The notes below the pieces were generated by a model. That model saw only the letters and a program-made list of their open reading frames with translations, was not told the origin of the DNA and did no database searches. This document shows, piece after piece, positions 24,949 to 33,006 of a stretch of 64,000 nucleotides of DNA. Source of the stretch: Nitrospirillum viridazoti CBAmc (GTDB lineage: Bacteria > Pseudomonadota > Alphaproteobacteria > Azospirillales > Azospirillaceae); NCBI RefSeq assembly GCF_000730165.1, contig NZ_CP022110.1:1185501-1249500 (forward strand), read 5' to 3'. The translations under genes were made by a program, and so were the position numbers. How positions within the stretch are numbered: position 1 is the stretch's first letter; each line of letters starts with the position of its first letter.

Positions 24949-27198
24949 ATGACCTTGATCAATGGCATGGAACCCACCCGCCGTGAGTTCGCCCTGATGG
25001 CCGGGGCGGCGCTGGCCGCCGCCGGCACGGGGACGGCCAGCGCCGCGCCCAGGCCGGGCGTCGGCGCCTATCCGCCCGATGCCTGGCACCAGCGCATGAA
25101 GCGCATCGTCCACGTCAATTTCAACGAGCGTGACCCCGAGACCTTCGACGTCGGGAAGTGGGCGGACTACCTGGCCTCCTGCCAAGCGCAGATGACCTAT
25201 CTCAGCGGCACCAACGTGGTGGCCTTTTATCCCACGGGCCTGCCGGACCTGCCGGTCAGCGCCTGGCTGAAGGGCCGGGACGTGTTCGGGGAATGTGTGG
25301 CGGCGGCCAAGGCGCGGGGCATCCGCGTCATGGGCCGCTTCAGCATCGATATCGCCAAGAGCCAGCTGGCGGACAGGCATCCCGACTGGTTTTGCCGCAC
25401 CCAGGATGGCGCCCTGGTCCGCCGCTCCCTTGTGGGGGCGCCGGACGACCCGTCGGCCTCGTCGGAGTTCGCGCCCACCTGCCAGTTCAGCGACTATTAC
25501 ACCACTTTCGTGCCGGCCCTGTTCGATGAGGTGCTCAGCCGCTACCCCATCGACGGCATCTACAGCAACGGTTGGCCCAGCCCGGACGCCGTCGTCTGCT
25601 ATTGCCCCATCTGCCGCACCATCGGCGACCCGCACAGCCGGGCGTATGAGGATGCTTTCCTGAAGCGGGCGGTGGAGCTGTGGGGCCGCTACGACGCCCT
25701 GGTGAAGAAGCATGACGCCCGGCTGATCTTCACCGGCAACCTGGGCGGCGGCTTCCGGGGCGGCACCCTGGACCTGTCGGCCCTGGCTGCCACGGCACCC
25801 TGGTTCATGGCCGACAACCAGGGTCGGGGTGGCATCGGCGCCCCCGCCTGGGATGCCAGCCAGCAGACCCGCATCGGCAAGGCGATCGTTGGCAATTCCC
25901 CTGGTGGAAAAGGGGGTGACCGCCCCGTCACCAACATCACGGCGGGGTATGAGATCGCCGGCGACATCCGCTGGCGCAACGTCACCGGCAACGCGGTAGA
26001 GGTGCGCTCGCGCATCCACCAGACGCTGGCGGCGGGCGGGGTGGTCCACTACCACTGGCTGGGCTATCAGCAGGGCTTCATCGAAGACCGGCGCTGGCAG
26101 AAGGTGGGGCGGGAGGTGCTGGCCTGGCAGGCCGCCAACGACCGTCATTTCCACAACCGTCGTTCGATCGCCAGCGTGGCCCTGGTAGTGTCCCAGCGCG
26201 GCAACCGCCTGTACGACCCGCCGGTGGGCACGGACACGCTAGACGCCGTCCAGGGCATGTACCAACTGCTGACCGAGGCGCGCATCCCCTTCGACGTGGT
26301 GCTGGACCGTGACCTGAACGCGGCCACGCTGGGCCGATACCAGAGCCTGGTGCTGCCCAACATCGCACTGATGGGCGACGCCCAGGCCGCCGCCGTGACG
26401 GCCTTCGCCAAGGCGGGCGGCGGCGTGTTGGCGACCTTCGAGACCGGGCTGTACGACGAGGGCGGCCGCCCCCGTGACGATTTCGCCTTGGGCGCCCTGT
26501 TCGGCATGCGCCGGGCGGGCAAGCGCGAGAGTTTCGGCCAGGCGGCCACGCCCAATCAGCCGCGCTTCCCCGGGTCCAGCGCTATACAGCGCATCGAGCG
26601 GCGCCATCCCATCCTGGCGGGGTTCGAGGAGACGGATTGGATTCAGGGCTCCAGCTGCCGCGTGCCCATCACCATCGACGGCCCGCCCCTGCTGACCCAT
26701 GTGGCGCAGTATCCCTGGTACCCGACGGAGGGGGTCTACAGCCGCCAGCCGCATACCGGCCAGCCCACCCTCGCGGTGCGCGAGGCGGGTGGGGCGCGTC
26801 TGGTCTACCTGGCGGCGGATGTGGAGGCCGGCTACTGGCGCTCCGGCGCCGCCGACCTGGGCGATCTTGTCACCAATGCCCTGCGCTGGCTGGCCCCGGC
26901 GCCGCCCATCACCGTTCAGGGCCCGGGCCTGGTGGAGGTGTTCGGGTGGGAGACGGAGCCGGGCTACGCCCTGCACCTGGTCAACCACACCAACCCCGGT
27001 TTCCGCGCCACCGCCGCCCGCGGGTTGAGCCCGCTGGGGCCGCAATTGGTGCGCATGACCCTGCCGTCACCAAGGCCCATCCGGCAGGCGAGCCTGCTGC
27101 GCGCCGGCCAGCCGCTGCCCCTTCGGCAGGAGGGCGCGGTGGTGGAATTCACCGTGCCCAGCCTGGACGAATACGAAGTGGTGGCGCTGGAAATCTGA
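24949..27198 (+). CDS. Tat-exported GHL6-type glycosidase with beta-galactosidase trimerisation-like domain
   Basis: 749-residue protein with Tat leader (EPTRREFALMAGAALAAAG). Its first half resembles the hypothetical glycosyl hydrolase 6 group: RIVHVNFNERDPETFD, ARGIRVMGRFSID, HPDWFCRTQDG, PIDGIYSNGWPSPDAVVCYCPIC. The next part resembles the GH42 trimerisation domain (GMYQLLTEARIPFDVVLDRDLN, YQSLVLPNIALMGDAQAAAV). The C-terminus is a beta domain (YALHLVNHTNPGF). Activity of this family is poorly defined, so I give no substrate. It is directly downstream of GH3 and probably co-regulated. A start at the second ATG (24967) would keep the Tat signal intact. Confidence 0.78.
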   Translation: MTLINGMEPTRREFALMAGAALAAAGTGTASAAPRPGVGAYPPDAWHQRMKRIVHVNFNERDPETFDVGKWADYLASCQAQMTYLSGTNVVAFYPTGLPDLPVSAWLKGRDVFGECVAAAKARGIRVMGRFSIDIAKSQLADRHPDWFCRTQDGALVRRSLVGAPDDPSASSEFAPTCQFSDYYTTFVPALFDEVLSRYPIDGIYSNGWPSPDAVVCYCPICRTIGDPHSRAYEDAFLKRAVELWGRYDALVKKHDARLIFTGNLGGGFRGGTLDLSALAATAPWFMADNQGRGGIGAPAWDASQQTRIGKAIVGNSPGGKGGDRPVTNITAGYEIAGDIRWRNVTGNAVEVRSRIHQTLAAGGVVHYHWLGYQQGFIEDRRWQKVGREVLAWQAANDRHFHNRRSIASVALVVSQRGNRLYDPPVGTDTLDAVQGMYQLLTEARIPFDVVLDRDLNAATLGRYQSLVLPNIALMGDAQAAAVTAFAKAGGGVLATFETGLYDEGGRPRDDFALGALFGMRRAGKRESFGQAATPNQPRFPGSSAIQRIERRHPILAGFEETDWIQGSSCRVPITIDGPPLLTHVAQYPWYPTEGVYSRQPHTGQPTLAVREAGGARLVYLAADVEAGYWRSGAADLGDLVTNALRWLAPAPPITVQGPGLVEVFGWETEPGYALHLVNHTNPGFRATAARGLSPLGPQLVRMTLPSPRPIRQASLLRAGQPLPLRQEGAVVEFTVPSLDEYEVVALEI

Positions 27199-27229
27199 TC
27201 TTCAACGTAAAACAAAACAGGGAGGAACC

Positions 27230-28156
27230 ATGAAAGGAACGATCATCGGCACGCTGGTGCTTGCGGGTTTGTGCGGCATGGCGCAGGCGGCCACCCCGGC
27301 GCGGCCGCCCATCGTCGCCGTCTCGCATCTGGCGATCTACGCGGCGGACATGGCGAAGTCGGAGGCGTTCTACGTCCACGACCTGGGCGCCACCAAGCTG
27401 CCGGATCCAGAGAATCCGGCCGGCGTGCGCTATTACTTCAGCCCCACGCAGTTCGTGGAGGTGCTGCCCCTGCCGGCGGGGTACACCGGCATAAACCGCC
27501 TGGCCCATGGCGCCTTCAACACCCCCGACGTCGCCGCCATGCGCGACTATCTGATCGCCAGGAAGATCGCGGTGCCGGGCAAGGTGCAGCAGGGGTCGGA
27601 CGGCAGCCGCTGGTTCGACGTGACCGATCCCGAGGGCACGGTGATGCAGTTCGTGCAGGCGCCGGCCACGCCGCCCAGCATCCCGGCCAACGCCCTCTCC
27701 AGCCACATGATGCATTTCGGCTTCATCGTCCATAACCGGGCGCTGGAAGACGGCTTCTACCAGCAGATTCTGGGCCTGCATCCCTATTGGGCCGGCGGGA
27801 TGGAGGATGACAAGCCCACCTGGATTTCCCTGCAGCTGCCCGATGGCCGCGACTGGATCGAATACATGGTGGTGGGCACGCCGGACACGAAAGGCATTCC
27901 GCCGGACCTGTCGCAGGCCACCCTGGGTGTCTTCAACCATTTCGCCCTGGCCATCCCCAACGCGGAGGCCGCCTACACCCTGCTGTGGAATGGCGACCGG
28001 CTGAAGGGCCAGGACAACCTGCCCAAGATCGGGCGCGACGCGAAGTGGCAGATGAACCTGATCGACCCCGACGGCACCCGGGCGGAACTGATGGAACTGC
28101 ACGCCATCGGCACGCCCTGCTGCACCCCGTTCGGCGCGCCGGATCCGGAGAAGTGA
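27230..28156 (+). CDS. Exported two-domain VOC (glyoxalase-fold) protein
   Basis: 308-residue protein with a signal peptide (residues 1-20, GLCGMAQA) and two vicinal-oxygen-chelate modules. The first begins VSHLAIYAADMAKSEAFYVHDLGA, and the second begins MMHFGFIVHNRALEDGFYQQILGLHPYW and ends LIDPDGTRAELMEL. His and Glu at the strand positions could bind a metal. VOC enzymes do dioxygenation, isomerisation or lyase chemistry, and a secreted one is unusual. GGGAGGAACC precedes the ATG. It follows the GHL6-type gene by 31 bases and probably belongs to the same transcript. Confidence 0.83.
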   Translation: MKGTIIGTLVLAGLCGMAQAATPARPPIVAVSHLAIYAADMAKSEAFYVHDLGATKLPDPENPAGVRYYFSPTQFVEVLPLPAGYTGINRLAHGAFNTPDVAAMRDYLIARKIAVPGKVQQGSDGSRWFDVTDPEGTVMQFVQAPATPPSIPANALSSHMMHFGFIVHNRALEDGFYQQILGLHPYWAGGMEDDKPTWISLQLPDGRDWIEYMVVGTPDTKGIPPDLSQATLGVFNHFALAIPNAEAAYTLLWNGDRLKGQDNLPKIGRDAKWQMNLIDPDGTRAELMELHAIGTPCCTPFGAPDPEK

Positions 28157-28185
28157 GCGGCGTCCTCAAGATTGGGAAGAACGAG

Positions 28186-29010
28186 ATGAAGCATCGCATG
28201 ACCGCGCTGGCCGTTCTGATGGCTCTGGCCACCACGCCGGCCTGGGCGCAAGAGGTGCCCGGCACTTCGCCCGCCAACAGCGCGCCCGGCACGCCCACGG
28301 CGCCGGACTGGGCCTATCCCGACTATCCCGGCCACCGCCAAGTGGCCCCGCCGGCGGGCTTCCACCGCCCATCGCGCGTTGAGGACACGCCCATTGGCCT
28401 GTTCGACGGCCAGGCGGACGTGGGCGGCGCCCTGGTGCCGGGGCAGGGAACGGTCCAGGACGGCCGCTACACCATCACCTCGGCCGGCTACAACATGTGG
28501 TACGGCCGGGATGAGTTCCGTTTCCTGTGGAAGAAGATATCCGGCGACGTGTCGCTGGCGGCGGATGTCGCATTCCCCAACCCCGTGGGCTACGGCGACC
28601 GCAAGGCCCTGCTGGTCATCCGCCAGAGCCTGGACGACGACGCGCCGGAGATGGTGGTGGGCCTGCACGGCACCGGCATGTTCCACATCGCCTGGCGTCC
28701 GGCCAAGGGGGCGGAGATGGTGGACATGGAATACAAGGTCGGCAGCCGCGGCGCCCTGAAGGGGGAGGCCGTCGCCGGCCTGGTCACCCTGCATCCCCAG
28801 CGCATCGGCATCGAGAAGAAGGGCGACGCCTTCACCCTGTGGGTCAGCGAGCAGGGGGAGCCCATGCACTCCTACGGCGCCCCCATTTCCCTGAAACTAA
28901 CCGAGCCCTTCTACGCCGGCATCGGCTTCGTCTCCCACCTGCCGACCACAACGGACACAGCGGTGCTGTCCCGGGTGATGCTGGAGAATGCGAGCGGGAA
29001 GGTACGTTAG
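28186..29010 (+). CDS. Exported concanavalin/LamG-like beta-sandwich protein
   Basis: 274-residue protein with a signal peptide (LAVLMALATTPAWAQ). After a proline-rich linker (TSPANSAPGTPTAPDW) the main part is strand-rich: YTITSAGYNMWYGRDEFRF, SLAADVAFPNPVGYGDRKALLV, YAGIGFVSHLPTTTDTAVL. This resembles DUF1349/LamG-like lectin folds, often found near glycosidases. No catalytic residues could be assigned. It follows the VOC gene by 29 bases. It may bind or process glycan, which is inference from context. Confidence 0.7.
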   Translation: MKHRMTALAVLMALATTPAWAQEVPGTSPANSAPGTPTAPDWAYPDYPGHRQVAPPAGFHRPSRVEDTPIGLFDGQADVGGALVPGQGTVQDGRYTITSAGYNMWYGRDEFRFLWKKISGDVSLAADVAFPNPVGYGDRKALLVIRQSLDDDAPEMVVGLHGTGMFHIAWRPAKGAEMVDMEYKVGSRGALKGEAVAGLVTLHPQRIGIEKKGDAFTLWVSEQGEPMHSYGAPISLKLTEPFYAGIGFVSHLPTTTDTAVLSRVMLENASGKVR

Positions 29011-29109
29011 GCGGGCATGCTGGCCCGGATTATCTCGTCAAGGGAGATTCCGGGCCAGTGTGGCCTGTGCCAGGCTGGAGCCAGATCGACCATCCTGCAA
29101 GGACCGCCC

Positions 29110-29694
29110 ATGACCGCCCTGCTTCCCACTGAGCTTGCCTGGTACGCCACCGGCCGCTTCTACGGCACCACGGACGGGGAACTGGCCGACTATGGCTATT
29201 TCCTGCACCTTCCGTTCGACGGGGTGCCGCTGTTCGACGGCACGCCATCGGAGAAGACGGCGCATTTCACCTTCGCTGCCCGGCCGTTCAAGGCGGCGCA
29301 GATCGACAACGGGGTGCTGACGCTGGGGCTGGATCCGGTGGGCGAGTTCTCGCTGTATCTGCAGCGCCGCCCGGCGGCCACCTTCGACAAGCCGGCCTCT
29401 TTCATGGAGGGCGAGCGTATCGCCACGTTTCGCCGCACCAGCCTGGCGGTGGGCACCACCGTGGCGGTTACCGTCGGCGCCACGCCGGCGCCGGTGTTCG
29501 CCACCAACGTGTTTTCCGCGCGCCTGGTGGCCAGCGTCCCGTTCGACTTCGCTGGGGTCCGCCATGACCTGGCGCATCACATTGGCCGGGGCATCACCCA
29601 GTTCGGCACCGCCGCCGCCACGCCGGTCACCCCGCCGCCGCCCGGCTATGAGGTGGTCCTGCCCTTCACCGGTTCGGCCATCGCCCTGGGCTGA
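29110..29694 (+). CDS. Uncharacterised 194-residue protein
   Basis: I do not recognise this protein. It starts at ATG 29110 after AAGGA and has no signal peptide or membrane segment. The sequence is rich in Ala, Thr, Phe and Pro with regular alternation suggesting beta-structure (GVLTLGLDPVGEFSLYLQRRP, LAVGTTVAVTVGATPAPVFATNVFSARLVASVPF). It ends with a proline stretch (TPVTPPPPGYEVVLPF). It lies downstream of the lectin-like gene and ends nine bases before the stop of the convergent GGDEF gene. GC-rich codon use matches its neighbours. Confidence 0.6.
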   Translation: MTALLPTELAWYATGRFYGTTDGELADYGYFLHLPFDGVPLFDGTPSEKTAHFTFAARPFKAAQIDNGVLTLGLDPVGEFSLYLQRRPAATFDKPASFMEGERIATFRRTSLAVGTTVAVTVGATPAPVFATNVFSARLVASVPFDFAGVRHDLAHHIGRGITQFGTAAATPVTPPPPGYEVVLPFTGSAIALG

Positions 29695-29703
29695 GCTCGG
29701 CTC

Positions 29704-32700
29704 TCACTGCGCCGAGCGTGTCATCTCCACCCGGTTGCGGCCGGATTGCTTGGCGACGTAGAGGGCGGCGTCGGCGCGGACGTAGAGGGCGTCCAGATCC
29801 TCGCCGTCGCGCAGTTCGGCCAGGCCCAGGCTGGCGGTGACGCGGATCGTTGTGCCGCCATCGATCGCCACGCATTCGTCGCTGATGGCCTGGCGCAGGC
29901 GGTCGGCCAGCAGGCGGGCGCCATGGGCGGCGGTGTGGGGCATCAGCAGCGCGAACTCCTCCCCGCCGATGCGGCCCACCAGGTCGGTGGAGCGCACATG
30001 GCTGGCGATGACGCGTCCCGTGAGGGCCAGCACGGCGTCGCCGCCGGGATGGCCGTAGGTGTCGTTCACGCGCTTGAACTCGTCGAGGTCCAGGATGGCC
30101 AGGGCCAGGGGGGTGCCGTGGCGGTTGGCCAGCGCGATCATGTCGCGCGCCCGCTCCATGAAATGGTGGCGGTTGGCGCAGCCCGTCAACGGGTCGGTGG
30201 TCGCCAGGTGAGTCAGGCGGTCGTTGGCGGCGCGCAGGTCCGCGGTGCGGTCGGCGATCTGGTTTTCCAGTTCCGCCTGCCGCCGGCGCAGATAGCTGGT
30301 GCGCCAGCGCACCAGCAGCGTCACCGCCACCACTGCCAGCGCCGCCGCCAGCAGGCGCAGCCACAGGCGCTGGTACCAGGCCGGCATCACGCGCAGGGGC
30401 AGGGTCAAGTCCCGCTCCGCCCACACGCCGTCGCGGTTGCTGCCCCGTAGGCGCAGGGTGTAGTCGCCGGGCGGCAGGTTGGTGTAGACGGCCAGGCGGC
30501 GGTTCACGTCCGCCTCGATCCAATCGGCGTCATACCCCTCCAGCCGATAGGCGTAGCGGTTGCGGGCGGGGGCGGTGTAGTCCAGGGCGGCGAATTCCAC
30601 CGCCAGGCTGTTGGTTTCGGGCGTCAGCACCAGGGGACCGGCCGCGCCCACCCTGGCCACGGGCATGGGGTGGCCGCCCACCCGCAGGTCGGTGATGACC
30701 ACCGGGGCGGGAAACCGCCAAGCGGGCAGGGTGCCCGGGCGCACCACGGTCATGCCGCCCTTGGATCCGAACAGCGCCTCCCCCGCCGGGGTGGCGGCGC
30801 TGGCGCCCACGAAATAGTCGACCAGGGCGGAACCGTCGGCGCGGCGCACCGCGCGCACCTCCAGCGTGTCGGGGTCGATGCGGGCCAAGCCGTCGTCGGT
30901 GCCGGCCCAGATGACGCCGTCGCCGTCCATCGCCAGGCTGCAGACATTGGCGTGGGGCATGCCCTGGGCCAGGCCGAAGTGGCGGAAGCGCGGCCTGCCA
31001 TCAGCGTCCCGGCCAGTCATCAGCGCCAGGCCGCCGCCGAAGGTGCCGACCCAGAGGCGGCCTTGACGATCCACCAACAGGCTGCTGACATAGGGGTCCG
31101 GCAGGCCCTGGGGGTCGCCGGGGGCTGGGGGGATGCGTTCCACGGCGCCGGTGGCGATGTCGATGTGGTTCAGGCCATTGCGCGTGCCGACCCAGAGGTC
31201 CCGCCCGGCGCCGGACAGCAGGGCGCGGATGGTGCGGTCGGATAGCTGGGCCTGGTCGGCCGGCGTGGCGCCGAACACCAGGCGGCCGGGCGTGCCGCCG
31301 GGACCGTCCAGCGTGTAGCCGCGCAGCCCGTCCTCCTCCCCGCCCACCCACAGCATGCCGTCGCGGACGATGAGCGACATGGTGGCGGCTGCCGGATCGC
31401 GGCCGCCGGGCAGGGTGACGCGACGAACGGCACTGGCCGCGGGGTCGGCGCGGTACAAGCCCCGCCGCGTGGCGATATAGACGCGGCCCGCCTCATCCTG
31501 GGCCAGGGAGAAGACGATGTCGGGCGGCAGGGCGTCTTCCGGCCGGCTGGGATCGGGGCGCAGGGCCGCCACCCGGCCCCCCGCCGGGTCGACGACATCG
31601 ATGCCGCCGTCGAAATAGCCCAGCCAGGCCCGGCCATCCCGCGCGGACAGCAGGGCGAACACGTCGCTGGCGCTCAAGCCTTCCCGCCGGCTGCCGCCGA
31701 AGACGGTGGCGACCAGGCCGGCGTCGTGGGGGTGATAGCTGAGGCCACCGGTGCCGCCCACCCAGATCGAGCCGGCGCTGTCGCGCAGCAGGGCCCAGAT
31801 GTCGTCATGGGCCAGGCTGTTGGGCTGGGCGCGGTCGTGGCGTATGGGGCGCATGGCGCCGGACCGGGTGTCGATGGCGATGATGCTGCGGTTGCGCAGG
31901 CCCACCCAGATTTCATGCGGGCCCGAGGCGCAGATGGCGGAGATCCAGCCCGTCAGGTCGGTGGCGGCGGGGTTGACCGCCCGTGGGGTGGCGCCCGGCT
32001 GGTCTATGGCGTACAGCCCGTATCGGATGGTGCCGACCCAGATGCGGCCCTCGCCGTCCTGGAACAGGACCGAGACGTTCGTTTGCGGCGTCTCGCCCAG
32101 TGCCACGGCCGTGAAGCCGTCGCCGCCGGGCTTGCGGTAGGCCAGGCCCTGCGCCGTGCCCACCCACAGGCCGCCGGCACCGTCGCGCAGCACCGCCTGC
32201 ACCCGGCCAGCGGGCAGGCCGCCCGCTTCCGGCGTCCCGGCGCGCAGCACGGTCACCGCGCGGCTGTCGATGTCCAGGTGGCGCAGCCCGTCATCGGTGC
32301 CGATCCACAATCCGCCGGCACCATCGTCGGTGATGGCTCCGATGTCCGGCCGCCCGTTGATGGCGCCCAGGGGGATGGTCTCAAACCGGTCGCCGGCGGC
32401 GTCGTACAACGACAGGCTGTTGGAACCCACCCACAACCGTCCCTTGGGGTCGATGAACAGGCTTTTGATGAAGTCGCTGGGCAGGCTGCCCGGCACGTCC
32501 GGGCTGGCGGCGTAGCTTTTGAAGCGGTAGCCGTCCCAGCGGGCGAGGCCGCCCTGGGTTCCCACCCAGATGAAGCCGTCACGGTCCTGCGCCAGGGCGG
32601 TGGGCACGGGATGGGGCAGGCCCTGGTCACGGCCATAATTCTGGAACACCGTTTCGGCCAGGCCGGACCAGCGATCCGCCGGCGCCGCGCGGGCCAGCGA

Positions 32701-32802
32701 CGGCAGGGCGACGAGTCCAAGCAGGAAGATGATACGGCACAGCCGCAATCCCCTGAGGACCATCCCACTTACCCGCTTCACGCTCAAGATGCTGCCGCCC
32801 AT
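29704..32802 (-). CDS. Periplasmic two-component-regulator propeller diguanylate cyclase
   Basis: 1032-residue membrane signalling protein. A signal/anchor (LCRIIFLLGLVALPSLARA) leads to about 14 propeller repeats of the form DG-IWVGT--GL (residues ~45-690), then a Y_Y_Y domain (YAYRLEGYDADWIEAD), a transmembrane helix near residue 795 (LWLRLLAAALAVVAVTLLV), a short coiled coil and a GGDEF domain. The active-site motif is GGEEF (codons 29955-29969) and RSTD five residues before it is an intact inhibitory site. It should make c-di-GMP in response to a periplasmic ligand, perhaps a glycan. The start could also be ATG 32763; neither has a strong ribosome binding site. Confidence 0.92.
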   Translation of the reverse strand: MGGSILSVKRVSGMVLRGLRLCRIIFLLGLVALPSLARAAPADRWSGLAETVFQNYGRDQGLPHPVPTALAQDRDGFIWVGTQGGLARWDGYRFKSYAASPDVPGSLPSDFIKSLFIDPKGRLWVGSNSLSLYDAAGDRFETIPLGAINGRPDIGAITDDGAGGLWIGTDDGLRHLDIDSRAVTVLRAGTPEAGGLPAGRVQAVLRDGAGGLWVGTAQGLAYRKPGGDGFTAVALGETPQTNVSVLFQDGEGRIWVGTIRYGLYAIDQPGATPRAVNPAATDLTGWISAICASGPHEIWVGLRNRSIIAIDTRSGAMRPIRHDRAQPNSLAHDDIWALLRDSAGSIWVGGTGGLSYHPHDAGLVATVFGGSRREGLSASDVFALLSARDGRAWLGYFDGGIDVVDPAGGRVAALRPDPSRPEDALPPDIVFSLAQDEAGRVYIATRRGLYRADPAASAVRRVTLPGGRDPAAATMSLIVRDGMLWVGGEEDGLRGYTLDGPGGTPGRLVFGATPADQAQLSDRTIRALLSGAGRDLWVGTRNGLNHIDIATGAVERIPPAPGDPQGLPDPYVSSLLVDRQGRLWVGTFGGGLALMTGRDADGRPRFRHFGLAQGMPHANVCSLAMDGDGVIWAGTDDGLARIDPDTLEVRAVRRADGSALVDYFVGASAATPAGEALFGSKGGMTVVRPGTLPAWRFPAPVVITDLRVGGHPMPVARVGAAGPLVLTPETNSLAVEFAALDYTAPARNRYAYRLEGYDADWIEADVNRRLAVYTNLPPGDYTLRLRGSNRDGVWAERDLTLPLRVMPAWYQRLWLRLLAAALAVVAVTLLVRWRTSYLRRRQAELENQIADRTADLRAANDRLTHLATTDPLTGCANRHHFMERARDMIALANRHGTPLALAILDLDEFKRVNDTYGHPGGDAVLALTGRVIASHVRSTDLVGRIGGEEFALLMPHTAAHGARLLADRLRQAISDECVAIDGGTTIRVTASLGLAELRDGEDLDALYVRADAALYVAKQSGRNRVEMTRSAQ

Positions 32803-33006
32803 CGCCCGTTTGACGTAGGAACCATAACAGGTGTGACGTGTCTTAGCACCGGTGTGTCGCTACCAACACGCTATCTTCTGGTCAGGGATAATGGATGTCC
32901 GTCGGATACGGAAAGGTTTTTCAAGGGACTAATTCAGCCGCCCCTTGTGCGGAGGCGGGATTTCGGCACATCGTGCGTCCAAACAGGGGATCATGGGGGA
33001 CATCCG

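Noticed and set aside
31726-33006. 430-codon upstream extension of the metalloprotease frame
   Set aside because: It is antisense to the start of the diguanylate cyclase gene, its composition is shadow-like, and it would bury the signal peptide in the interior of the protein.
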